Below are positions 46,520 through 55,979 of a stretch of DNA of 64,000 bases, piece after piece. Numbering within the stretch: the stretch's first letter is position 1; every line of letters begins with the position of its first letter. A program made the translations under genes and the position numbers. Source of the stretch: Aristolochia californica. Taxonomy: Eukaryota; Streptophyta; Magnoliopsida; Piperales; Aristolochiaceae. The stretch covers positions 620,001-684,000 of the forward strand of contig JARWKL010000007.1 in assembly GCA_029961685.1 (NCBI GenBank), read 5' to 3'. The notes below the pieces were generated by a model, which had not been told where the DNA came from, did no database searches, and saw only the letters and a list, made by a program, of their open reading frames with translations.

Positions 46520-46581
46520 AGTGGATATTCAAGAACTTCTTCATTAGATATGCTACAGGGTACTCCTGGAAACCTTGATAG
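46520..46581 (+). CDS. VPS33: VPS33 exon 15
   Basis: Encodes SGYSRTSSLDMLQGTPGNLD plus a split Arg. Acceptor caacag, donor gtaagc. An 8.9-kb intron of retroelement fragments follows. Confidence 0.83.
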
Positions 46582-47235
46582 GTAAGCATTTCGTACCACA
46601 AAAAGAATTTCTTTAAGCTAATATGGACAGTTTTAGTTTTTGGTTGTGCAAAAAATGCAAAACCATCCCAGGAGCTTGAGTTGCCTTTATTTTATTTAGA
46701 TGGCTTGGCTGATTTCGAACTTGAAGACATTTCATTGCAGCATGCTGAAGCAAAATAAAAACTCCCAAACAAATCCTCTAAAAACTTGTTTTTATATTTA
46801 TTTATTTATATGTTTGTTTTGGCTAAAGGGATGGATTGTGGTCTTTATGATGGGATGGGACAATCATGCTTTGAACATCAACGAAGTTATTTATTGTCAT
46901 TCCTACTTTGTTGCACTTGGCTGCATGAATCCCTTTCCCTCATTATGATCTATTAAGTGCTAAATCCATAGTCTTGTGGGTCTAGTCATTGATGGTTTCC
47001 ATCTTTCTCATTTTTCATCCTTTCTTTTCTTCTGCTTGTCCTTGAACTAGCACATCTAAACCTCCTCCAGGGGCACCAAAAGGTGCATGTCAAACATATT
47101 AAAAATGATTCAAGTATTCAAAAGTTCATGATCCATATTCAATGCTTATACCTCCCAAAACAATATTTCGAAAGCTTGACTTTGTCAAAACATGTATATT
47201 TTAGTGCTTGCAGAGGATTTCAATTTGCTCACCAT

Positions 47236-48040
47236 TTTTTTTTTTTGAAAATGATGTATATATTAATAGAGAAAATTACAAAGGACAGAAGAGCAAATCC
47301 CTAACAACAAGACATTGAAGAGTTGCTCCCATCTTGGCAAGCACATCTGCTGCCGAATTAGCAGATCTCGGAATGTGAGACCAAATACAAGAAAATTGAG
47401 ATGCAATTTCAAGAATCTCCTGAAAAGAGTCCCAATGGCGCCACGGGGGAGAGGATGCATATTTGCCCCAACCAATTACCACCTTTGAGTCCCCAATGTG
47501 AAGAGGGTCACTACAATTGTGTCTGAAAACGCGGAGCCCATTGAGAAGGTCTTGGAGATCAACCGATGTTGAGTCAGCAATGCCTAATGGGCCAGCAAAC
47601 GAGAAACACTGATTTCCGAAGGGATCGGAGATAACTCCCCCAAAGCTAGTACTCCCGGGATTACCGAGGGAAGAACCGTCAAAGTTCAACTTTAGGAAAC
47701 CATACTCTAGGGGGGGGGGGGGGGGGTGGTCCATTCTTTCATGACCGGGACCTTGGTTCCATACCTCATCTTTGCCATGTCGTTTCAATTATCGCGGATA
47801 GAGGAGCCTAAGAAGGAGGAGAACGCTGAGATTTGGCCCGACACACGTTCAACAACTCTTGCCGCGGAATCACTTTTAGCATGAAAACACATGCGGTTGT
47901 GCTCATTCCAAAGCCCCATGGAATGAAACCAATACAAGCAGAGATCGTAAGCTTTCCAAGCCCAGGAAAGGGAGTACCAATGAGCGACTTATTGAAAGAG
48001 ATCAGATCTGCCGACATACATGTTATAATCTAATCAGAGT
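47236..48040 (-). mobile_element. 5'-truncated LINE (RNase H), minus strand
   Basis: A T-run at 47239-47248 marks the reversed poly(A). The minus-strand frame 47788-47276 encodes RNase H: FLKLNFDGSSLGNPGSTSFG, PLHIGDSKVVIGWGKYASSP, then WSHIPRSANSAADVLAKMGA. A second frame (48017-47808) holds the preceding linker. A G-run lies at 47711-47726. The RNase H frame is intact, but the rest of ORF2 is gone. Confidence 0.8.
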
Positions 48041-48343
48041 CTTTGGGTCATTTGAAAAAAATTGGATGTAAAGTGCAGAAAGATAGTCATTTAGTGAAAA
48101 ATCAACATTCTTCTATAAGTCATTTGTGTGCTTGGTTTGTACTGCTAGCCTTCTACTTTAGTTGGTTTTATGTCAGTCATTTTTTCAAAATAGTGAGAAA
48201 TTCATTACAAAGAAGAGAAGAATATACAAAAACAAGCTAACTAAAAAAATAAAAAATACATCAAGTGGGACCGAGTAACTCCAGCATGAGCAAGATTCTG
48301 TGCCATGGAGTCGGCACTCCGAGGGGCATGCAACTATTAAATC

Positions 48344-48667
48344 TGTTAGAAGTTAGGGGTTTCTGTAATTTCATGTGTGAATAGTTTAGTAATATTGTAG
48401 TCAAGATGGTCCAGATTATTATGGCTGCTGTGATTGAACTTGTAAATTCTGGTTGCTAAGGTCTTTTTATTCATTTATTGTAAGTTCTCTTATGAGGGGC
48501 ATTTCTGTCCACTTGCAAAGTATTACTTAAGTGAGAGTCAAATAAAAGAGAATGGGTCAACTTTTCTCTCCCATCGAGTAGGCTGCTCAACACAATCTTC
48601 TCTTCTTCATTCTGCCTTTTATTTCTTCTTCTTTCTTCTTAGTTCTTTTTCAGTCAATCTATTTTAT
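48344..48667 (+). repeat. LTR, + orientation
   Basis: Begins tgttagaagttagggg, contains promoter-like and T-rich sequence and ends just before the primer binding site tggtatcagagc (48669-48680). No matching second LTR or gag was recognised downstream, so it is a truncated element. Confidence 0.65.
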
Positions 48668-48668
48668 A

Positions 48669-48680
48669 TGGTATCAGAGC
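48669..48680 (+). other. Primer binding site
   Basis: Exact tggtatcagagc following the LTR. Confidence 0.7.
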
Positions 48681-49150
48681 ATTCCGGTTTGTAAATCGAA
48701 GCCTAAAGTCAGAGTTTTTTCCTTTCTAAAGCCTTCGACCTCTCTCCAGGTTGGACTTTTCAATTGCCTCTGCTAATAGAACTTAAAGGTTAGTTCTTTA
48801 TCTACTTATGTGCCTTAACCTAAGGGCTAATGCCATATGCTGCTATCTAAGTAGTTATTATGGTGCCCTTTTTTATCCTATAAGGATTTAATGAAGTCAT
48901 GAGTACTCTGAAGTTTTCCTACCCCCATCAACTAGTTTGTGACACAGGTATTTCTATGCAGACCTAATTGGACTCTTCTATGGTGTTGTTTTTTATTAAT
49001 TAATGCCATTGGTATTCATAAAAGACTGTTGAGTGTCAAATGCGTTTTTATATAGCCTAGGTATTTTTGTGAAGTGTGAGGCCCACAAGAGTCTCTGCAC
49101 ACCTTCTTGGGTCTGATAGGTGTTGTTTATAAGGTGTTTTGTGTAGTTAA
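48681..49150. other. Internal leader of truncated LTR element and intron sequence
   Basis: Non-coding. Presumably the untranslated leader of the element whose LTR ends at 48667. Nothing else recognised. Confidence 0.4.
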
Positions 49151-49437
49151 GGGGCATCAAAGATGATGAATCGGATGAAGTCAGCACCCTCCTCTTTGAC
49201 CTGAATGGGATGAGATTTAGATCTCAAGCAAAGGATGGAATGATTTGGACAATATTTAACAAGGAAACCTTTATCGTTCAATCTGCGTACAACAGACTGA
49301 TGCAAGGGAGAAATGCCCAGTAGCATGTTGTGAGCATCACTAGGGAACTCTCTGAGTAGCTGAAAATGCAATTGTTTCTCTGGAGTGCAATCCGGAATAA
49401 GATCTTGACCCAGACTGTTGAAACTTGGGATTCCATG
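49151..49437 (+). mobile_element. LINE fragment (zf-RVT N-terminal part)
   Basis: Reads DESDEVSTLLFDLNGMRFRS, KDGMIWTIFNKETFIVQSAY and FLWSAIRNKILTQT, the region just before the zinc-finger cysteines in the other LINEs. Truncated on both sides; the right edge meets an LTR. Confidence 0.65.
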
Positions 49438-49842
49438 ATGTATAATCATAGTAGAAGAGGATTGAGGGGTGATAAGAAGAAGAAGAGTTGTAGAGAAAAG
49501 GTTTTAGGAGGTGAAGAGGAAGAGTGACAAATTTGGAGAAAAGAGGAGGAAGATTAGGGAAATGGACTTGTCCAAACCCTCCCCCTTAAGTTGTATTTAT
49601 AGATATCAAAAATACTAATATTACAAGAATACCCTTTACCCTAGGAAGAGTGAATAAGAGACATAAATCACAAACTAATTACATCAGTGCCATCTTTATG
49701 AGATGACTCTTTATTTACCATCATGCCACCATTGTGTGGGCTTGTGGGCCTTCTCCTTCGTTTGTGGGCTTGAGCCCATTTTCCACACACTTGGACGTGT
49801 GGGCCTTCCTTGGTCGTGTGGGCTTGGGCCCATTCTCTAACA
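49438..49842 (-). repeat. LTR (3' LTR of a minus-strand element)
   Basis: Starts tgtataatcatag, ends ctctaaca and is followed by ctctccctcaagttgg, a polypurine-tract complement. It shares its layout with the Copia LTR at 29011-29384. Repeats of tgtgggcttg/tgtgggcc occur in its right half. Confidence 0.65.
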
Positions 49843-49997
49843 CTCTCCCTCAAGTTGGGGGTGAGAGAACATCATAAACACCCAACTTGCTGAAAATGGT
49901 GTATAGGATCTTCTCATATAAAATGACAGTCCACCATATCTTCCAACAATCCCCCTCAAGCTGGTGGTCTTTTTTTTTCTTTTCCAAGAGACCCAAC

Positions 49998-51300
49998 TTG
50001 TTAGGAATTAGACGCCCTAATTCCAAACTAACGAAAGCAATAATAAAAATCGAAGAAGAAGAAAAAAGCAAGCACAAAAATACAACATGATTTATATAAG
50101 TTCGCCTCAAGGTGAGACTACGTCCTGTCTTCCGTCGTTGCAGTAATCTTCTATAAAGATGAAATAGTTTACAAGAGAAATCGCACACATTTACATGTGT
50201 TTTTTCTCTAACCTCTCTCAGGTACTCAAGATCCTTCTTCGATGATAAAACCCTAATAGCGGCGCCCCAAATATAAAGAGAAAACTAGGGCAACCGCAAT
50301 ACAATAGTGAAATCCCCAAACTGCCCGTAATGAAACAACAGTCAATATACCGTGAACCTTTCGGGGACTCCTCCCCTGAACCCCCGGGAGGGGGGCTCCC
50401 TGCTCCCCTTCCAACCCCCATGACAACCTTACCACGAAGATCGATCCCCATACCAATTCAGCATAAGCCGTTGATTAGGCTCCACAACTGGCATAATATA
50501 AGAGAGTAAAATCACTCATAGCCGTAAGACATCACTCCATACTTTAGTCAAAAATACTTTCCGCTCAATTTCACTGGCGGAAAAATAGCCCTACTGTGGG
50601 GCACAAAGTCTACCCATTTTCTCAGGGTAGCTAAAAAAAACACATCTTGGGTGAATAATAGACTTGACTCACGTTGGATGTTGGGCTCACTCCTATCCTC
50701 TATAGGTAGTTGGTCTATAGGCATTGCTCAGAAGTGTTATAATAAACTCCTCCATCTCGGTGTCCCTTCACAGGGCACCAACTCTCAAATAGTAGGAGTA
50801 AAATTGCCGGAAGATAATATTCTAGGGCCACCATGTGCTTTCTTCTTTATCAAAGTAACCAATGCTAACAACAATCAGCAACCGAGAAGTACTTCTTCAA
50901 TAGTAATGTCTCAATTAGAGAGACAATAGTAGCAGTTGAAATGGGCTTGGGCCCAAATAACACGTACCAAATAGTTAGTTATATAGCAGCGGATAACCAG
51001 TAGGTAGTAAAAGTCCTTAAAAGCAATAAGGACACACAAAATAATCTGCTGGAAGTCCATCCTTGAATAAGGAAGCTATGTACCAAGTAATAAGTTGAGG
51101 ATAATCCAAGGTAATAATCCAGGGTTATAATCAAACCGGTAGCAGATAGCATATAGCAAATAGCAGATTGTAGCTTGAAAAGTAAGTGAGTGAGTCAAGC
51201 CGAGTAATAGACAGCCAATAATAAGTTGAACCAAGTGTTGTTTGATAATCAATAAATCAAACAATCTCCAATGTACTCATCCTTCATACTTCTCCTTCTA
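49998..51300 (-). mobile_element. Mixed LTR-element remains
   Basis: tgttaggaattagacgcc at 49998 opens an LTR-like segment with a GC-rich portion (50360-50420). Further right, 50560-50760 is similar to internal sequence of the split element at 43340-43560. At 51110-51200 tagcagatagcatatagcaa forms short repeats. No coding domains were recognised. Confidence 0.4.
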
Positions 51301-51304
51301 TTAA

Positions 51305-51655
51305 CTAAACGAGGTATGGTGGTCTATAATCCTCTATGATGCTTTTGTGGTTCTATTGAAGAGAGTGTTAGCCACCTCCTGCTCCACTGCTCTTTCCTGA
51401 TGGGTTTGGACACATTTCTTCAAGAAGATCGGGTTAAGTCTTTGTTTTCCAAACAAACTCACGGAGCTGTTTAATCTTGGTGCTGGAACTGATTCCCTGA
51501 ATTTGACAAGGCCCTTTTCTTGGCCTACCTCACTCACATCCTTTGGGGACTTCGTCTGGAAAGAAATGGGAGGCGATTTTGTGGTTCTATAAGCTCTCTT
51601 GGCAGCAATATTGAATTCTTTGCTGATATCATTACTGGTATAGTTGCAGGTTGTT
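51305..51655 (+). mobile_element. LINE fragment (zf-RVT to RNase H linker)
   Basis: Reads CGSIEESVSHLLLHCSFLMG, the zinc-finger-like motif, then THILWGLRLERNGRRFCGSI. Truncated before RNase H. Confidence 0.65.
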
Positions 51656-51665
51656 GAGCATCACT

Positions 51666-52065
51666 ATGGCAGATACTAGAGAAGTAATCCATCCCATTAA
51701 GAGTTCTGAGCCTGCAAAAAATAAAAATTGTATTCAAATAAAAGCGTCTAAGGTAAATGGGTCGAATTATCTGAATTGGTTACATGCTGTTAAGAAATTT
51801 TTGATAGCTAAGAGGAAAGCAAAGTGTATACGAGAGAATTCTTTTGATATTTTTTTTGAAATAAGGTGTGAATATATATTGCAAGCTGAAAAAAGTATAC
51901 ATACCTTGCTAAAGAAGGACTTCCTTCACAACAAGCTGTTGGAGGGAAACGCCTTGTTCTGCTAATCATTTAGTAGATAATCAAAATTCTTTTGATATTG
52001 TAATTAAAGATTGGAAAGCAGAGGATCATGAAGCTTAAACTTGGGTGTTGAGTTTTATGTAGCCA
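51666..52065 (+). pseudogene. Copia gag N-terminal fragment
   Basis: Frame 51651-51965 includes IQIKASKVNGSNYLNWLHAV, the N-terminal gag motif of Copia elements. After a break, DWKAEDHEA, a stop, then TWVLSFM resembles the next gag helix. The rest is missing. Confidence 0.6.
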
Positions 52066-52079
52066 TTTGTCAATAATCA

Positions 52080-52690
52080 GATAGTTGCTGTTCCAACATG
52101 CTTCCACAAAATCTTCTCAGACTTTGGCAAAGGTCTCATAAAGAAATCTAACATGAAATCTGGGAAAGAAGCTGGAAAATAGAAAGTGTATCCAATTTTT
52201 TGCAAAACAGCGCTCCATATAGCAAAGTTCACAGACTTTGGCAAGGGTCTCATAAAGAAATCTAACATGAAATCTGGGAAAGAAGCTGGAAATAGAAAGT
52301 GTAGCCAATTTTTTGCAAAACAGTGCTCCATTAGCAAAGGAAAACAGCAACTCAAAACAATGTGGTTCTCAGATTCAAAACAAGAGCCACAAAACTTACA
52401 ATTAGCATTCCCAATAATTTGGCCTCGACACATTAGCTGATCAGTAGTAAGAATCTTACACTTGGAAGCACACTAAAGAAAGCGCTGAACTTTTGGAGGG
52501 ATAGGAATCGACCACATAAAAGAAGATGCAGGATGGTTGAATACATTAGAGTCTAAAACATGTGAGTAAAAAACGAAGAGACTGAGAAAACCCAGGAGCA
52601 TCCATTTTCCAATTCAATTGATCAACACCAGAGGGGATAAATAATAGTGTGAGGAGAGAAAGAAGCTGACTAAACTTATTCGTTTCACTA
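52080..52690 (-). mobile_element. LINE fragment (zf-RVT), minus strand, with internal duplication
   Basis: The minus-strand frame 52433-52077 contains CKFCGSCFESENHIVLSCCF, preceded by KILTTDQLMCRG-type sequence further right. A 114-nt segment is tandemly duplicated within it (52118-52341). Confidence 0.7.
52118..52341. repeat. Tandem duplication, 114-nt period
   Basis: cagactttggcaa at 52118 and 52232 start two copies that both run through gaaatctaacatgaaatctg to gcaaaacag and beyond. Copy 2 has small deletions. Confidence 0.85.
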
Positions 52691-53389
52691 TCCCTCACAC
52701 CACCTTAAAAATTCAAATCCCAATTCCCTACATCCACTGTCTGCTTCCATCCAGGACAATGATAATGCTTCCTGCACTAAAGGAGAAATAAAACAAGAAG
52801 ATAGGGACAAAGCAAAGGTTTTGAAAGAACTAGATAGCGAGTTGAAGGACACAAATTTAGAAATAGGATGTTTGAGTACATGTACGCACACCCTTATGGA
52901 TAGTAATAGGAAGATCCTGACCACTTACCATAGGAACCGCCAGTGAAGAATAAATTGCCAAGGGTAGAGAAGAAGAGGCTTTGGCTGGCATCTTTGGAGT
53001 CTTTCTGTGTTGGTACACCTCCAATGGTTTTGGCCTTGTAGAAATAAATATAGCACTAAGAACGTCCTCGTTGGAATAGGGGCAACGACATCAACATCAA
53101 GTAGCCAGGGGTGAGAGATTTTGTAGATTCTAAAGAATAAGGAATATTTTTAAGGAACATGGTATCTATGGAGATATTTGTCTTTTGTGGGGAAAGACAA
53201 TAACATTCGTACCCTTTTTGAGTATGGAAGTACCCAAAAAAAAACACATTTGAAAGATCTTGGTGACAATTTGTCATTAGATGGACCAAAAACATGAACA
53301 TAGCAGACGGACCCGAAGACCCATGCACAATTGTTGCTCTGATTGCACTGGTGGATTGAGCCTGGTTCTGTCATAAAATGACTAGTCAC
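52691..53389 (-). pseudogene. Copia integrase C-terminus and RT N-terminus, minus strand
   Basis: Right to left: GSVCYVHVFGPSNDKLSPRS (integrase C-terminal region, frame 53389-53150), then HPISKFVSFNSLSSSFKTFA and QEALSLSWMEAD (start of reverse transcriptase, frame 52924-52688). The order fits a Copia pol on the minus strand, truncated at both ends. Confidence 0.75.
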
Positions 53390-53727
53390 TTAAAAGTTTT
53401 ATTGTTCAACCTTATAACTCATTAACTTTCTTTAACACTTTTCAATGTGGGACTTTTTTCCCTCTCTATAATCTCCCTCACGTCCAGCCTTACACATAAT
53501 AGGCCTGAAACATGGGTATCAATGGAGCACAAACCATACAGATTGTAACTTGGGGAGCACAACTTAGGCTTTGGCACACGCTTGCTTTGATATACCAAGT
53601 TAAAAGATGGGTTCAAGATCCATCCCAAAATGACTATTCACTTAGGAGGGCTATTACTCTATCTTATATCCCAAATCAATTTTCTTTACATTTCTCAATG
53701 TGAGGTTTTTTTTCACTTAACACCCCT
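53345..53727 (-). mobile_element. TRIM-like miniature LTR element, minus orientation
   Basis: Two related segments (about 53370-53466 and 53601-53727) share aaaatgactagtcact/aaaatgactattcact and a caatgtg-type end. Between them lie ctccctcacgtcc (polypurine complement) and gctttgatataccaagttaa, a degenerate primer binding site complement. It is a reversed relative of the elements at 14616-14949 and 19288-19716. Confidence 0.6.
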
Positions 53728-54500
53728 TTTGCAAGAGAATCAGCTAGTGCATTGGCTTATCTTGGAACATGTATCCAAGAAGTACCCAATGAACAAATCA
53801 GGCCAAAAGTCTGGATGAAGTACTGGTCGATCTCCAAGGGAGATCTGAAGAGCCCCTACCCCAAGAAACCACAGCCAAGGAGTCACCTTCAACAACCAAC
53901 GGAAGAGAGAAGTAATCTCTATAAAAGCTTGAGGCTTTTGAGGGCATCCCTCACTTCAACCATCATCGAATCCGCTTCGTCAATAGGACCTGAAAAATAA
54001 AGGAGAATCTGGTCTCCGTGGTCTCTACTAGTGCCATCAATACATCCTGGCCCCAGATTGTCTCTTGAGCTTTCCATCAAAATTCAGCTTTAAGGAGCCA
54101 CCAGGGTGGTCATCCGTCCAACCAAGCTGACGAGAGGAGCAACAGCTGGCTATGATCGTCTGATTCTGCCTAATGCTAGCAAAGGAGTATTCACGAAAGT
54201 CTTTAGACAAATGGGCCCATGAAGAGTGAGGTGGATGAATTTTTCAATGACAGTAAGAAAGGGAGTGATTGGAGAAAACTGCTCATTCCTCTCCAGCCTA
54301 ATGCTCCAAATTACAGCCATACCCACAACGTGCCAAAGGGACTTGCCTAGCTTTGGAAAGGGGGAAGGAAGAGAGCTCGCCCATCCACTTTCCAATCCCT
54401 TTAGGGAAGCCAAGGGGAGAGGCTGAAACTCCTATGGGGGGATCTCCAGGTTTCAGCAGCAAAGGAGCAGTGGAGAAAGGGGCAGCAGCATATACCAAGT
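53728..54500 (-). mobile_element. 5'-truncated LINE, minus strand
   Basis: The minus strand reads PKLGKSLWHVVGMAVIWSIR then LERNEQF (frame 54413-54150), a PGGSLKLNFDGKL RNase H start near 54110, and an NALADSLAKG-like C-terminus near 53735. Same divergent type as the LINE at 45168-46016. Confidence 0.65.
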
Positions 54501-54539
54501 TAACGAATCACATAAAGAGAAATCCAGTGTTCTAAGGCG

Positions 54540-55447
54540 CTGCCCTCCTTTAAGCAGGACCCTGGATCAATCTGCGCCAGGTATCACTCATTTCCTCACA
54601 ATAGAAAGCAATTGGATAATCTGGCTGGGTTCATTCAACTCCAAGGTGTTGGCAGACCCAACCCGGTTACTTCAAATCCAAAAATTAAATGAAGGCCTTG
54701 GACTTTTGGGAACTTGGACCCTCAATGAGTTAATCTTAATATAACCTACCATACCATTACCAAACAACTAGCTTCTGGAAGTATTACAGATGTAAAACTT
54801 TGCTATGAGTTTAATTGATTCCCTTGTTTTTGTTTTATACTTTGGAACTTCTGTAACTAATAAATAATGAATGCTTACCTAAAAATAATATGTTAGGATA
54901 GAGATTTGATATTAGGATAAAAACTATGCTAGCTTATTTATAGCACTGGCTGTGGCACTGTTTATGTGGATCCATGGCCTTGCTGTTAGTGGTTTGAAAG
55001 ACAAAACCCCATGGTTGAATTTGGAGCTAAATGCCTTATACTTTGAAGTAAAATGCCACCCTGTAGGCAGTGACTCGTACCCCATGTCAGCTCTCTACAA
55101 AATGAGCATTTAGAATCCTGAAATAATCATTTGAAAGGAAACAAGCAAAATTCATGCGCATGAATTGTAAAACTCACGTTCTTGGAACCTTAACATTAAA
55201 CCTCCAAGCAGGTTTACTTTCAGCCCTGCCTCACTATTGCCTGTCTTTCCAATATATTCAACTATCTTTACTTCGACAAATCACACTTTGTTTCCCCTCT
55301 TTGAATGACTCTTTGGGATCATCCTGTGTTTTTTAAACCTTAGCGGTGAATTGCCAAAAAGAAAAAGACCATTTTTCTTTTCAAAGTATATTTAGTTATT
55401 GCCTATTACTGGTGGTAACCAGTGATTCATTTCTGGAAATTTAACAG
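54540..55447. other. Remainder of VPS33 intron, no gene seen
   Basis: Stops in all frames and no recognised repeat. It ends at the acceptor of VPS33 exon 16. Confidence 0.5.
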
Positions 55448-55541
55448 GTTAGGTGATGGAAGACGATCACTTGTACTGGTTGTTTTTATTGGTGGTGTGA
55501 CCTTTGCAGAGATTTCTGCTCTCCGCTTCCTCAGTGCACAG
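55448..55541 (+). CDS. VPS33: VPS33 exon 16
   Basis: Encodes LGDGRRSLVLVVFIGGVTFA through ALRFLSAQ, the last beta-strand region of SM domain 2. Acceptor ttaacag, donor gtacgt. Confidence 0.88.
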
Positions 55542-55910
55542 GTACGTCTTAGTTTCTGATTGCTGTTTATAGTCACTTGTATTTAACTGCGGAAATTTTA
55601 GAGCAACTGGAAGTTATCATGAAAGACAGGGAAGGGAATATAACATAGCTGTGATGTGTGCCACCAAGAAGAATCAAGTGGGAAATTTGTAGTAAACACA
55701 TGCTGTCATTGTTCTTCACAACCCTTTGGTATAGTCAGTGCTATTCTTGGAAGGGACTTTAAACAGATAATTAAATGTTAAAACCTGGCAGTTTTAAGTA
55801 GCACTGGAAAAGTTGAAATGCAGATATGAATTCTAAACAATTGCTAGTCTTCTCTGGCTCTTACTTTCCTGACATGCAACTAAATTATAGCACTTGTTCA
55901 TGGGTTGCAG

Positions 55911-55979
55911 GAAGGAATGGCCTATGACTTGATTGTTGGGACCACGTTGCTTGAGTCATTTACAGACAATCTAACTTAA
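55911..55979 (+). CDS. VPS33: VPS33 terminal exon
   Basis: Encodes EGMAYDLIVGTT, then LLESFTDNLT and a taa stop (55977-55979). Relatives have about seven more residues (KII-x-G-x-T type) between VGTT and LLESF, so this copy has a clean in-frame loss there. Acceptor gttgcag. Confidence 0.85.
   Translation, partial: EGMAYDLIVGTTLLESFTDNLT

Larger units (their letters stand above)
11934..55979 (+). pseudogene. VPS33: VPS33 homologue (Sec1/Munc18 family), central exons missing, frameshifted
   Basis: VPS33 is the SM-family subunit of HOPS and CORVET, which tether membranes and chaperone SNARE assembly at the vacuole and late endosome. Seventeen exons with GT-AG borders were placed: 11934-11986, 12069-12108, 12181-12261, 12628-12822, 15739-15849, 15978-16043, 23919-24026, 24127-24171, 24547-24603, 24766-24860, 33239-33290, 33565-33621, 46165-46243, 46364-46421, 46520-46581, 55448-55541 and 55911-55979. 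The first twelve join without error into 320 codons that follow the known plant protein closely. The about 150 residues expected next (most of SM domain 3) are absent from the 12.5 kb before exon 13. Exon 13 lacks 2 nt, and joining exon 12 to it gives a stop after one codon. The last exon lacks about seven codons. Normal plant VPS33 has about 590 residues. I infer a pseudogene; a misassembly or a truncated 321-residue product are alternatives. Confidence 0.85.
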
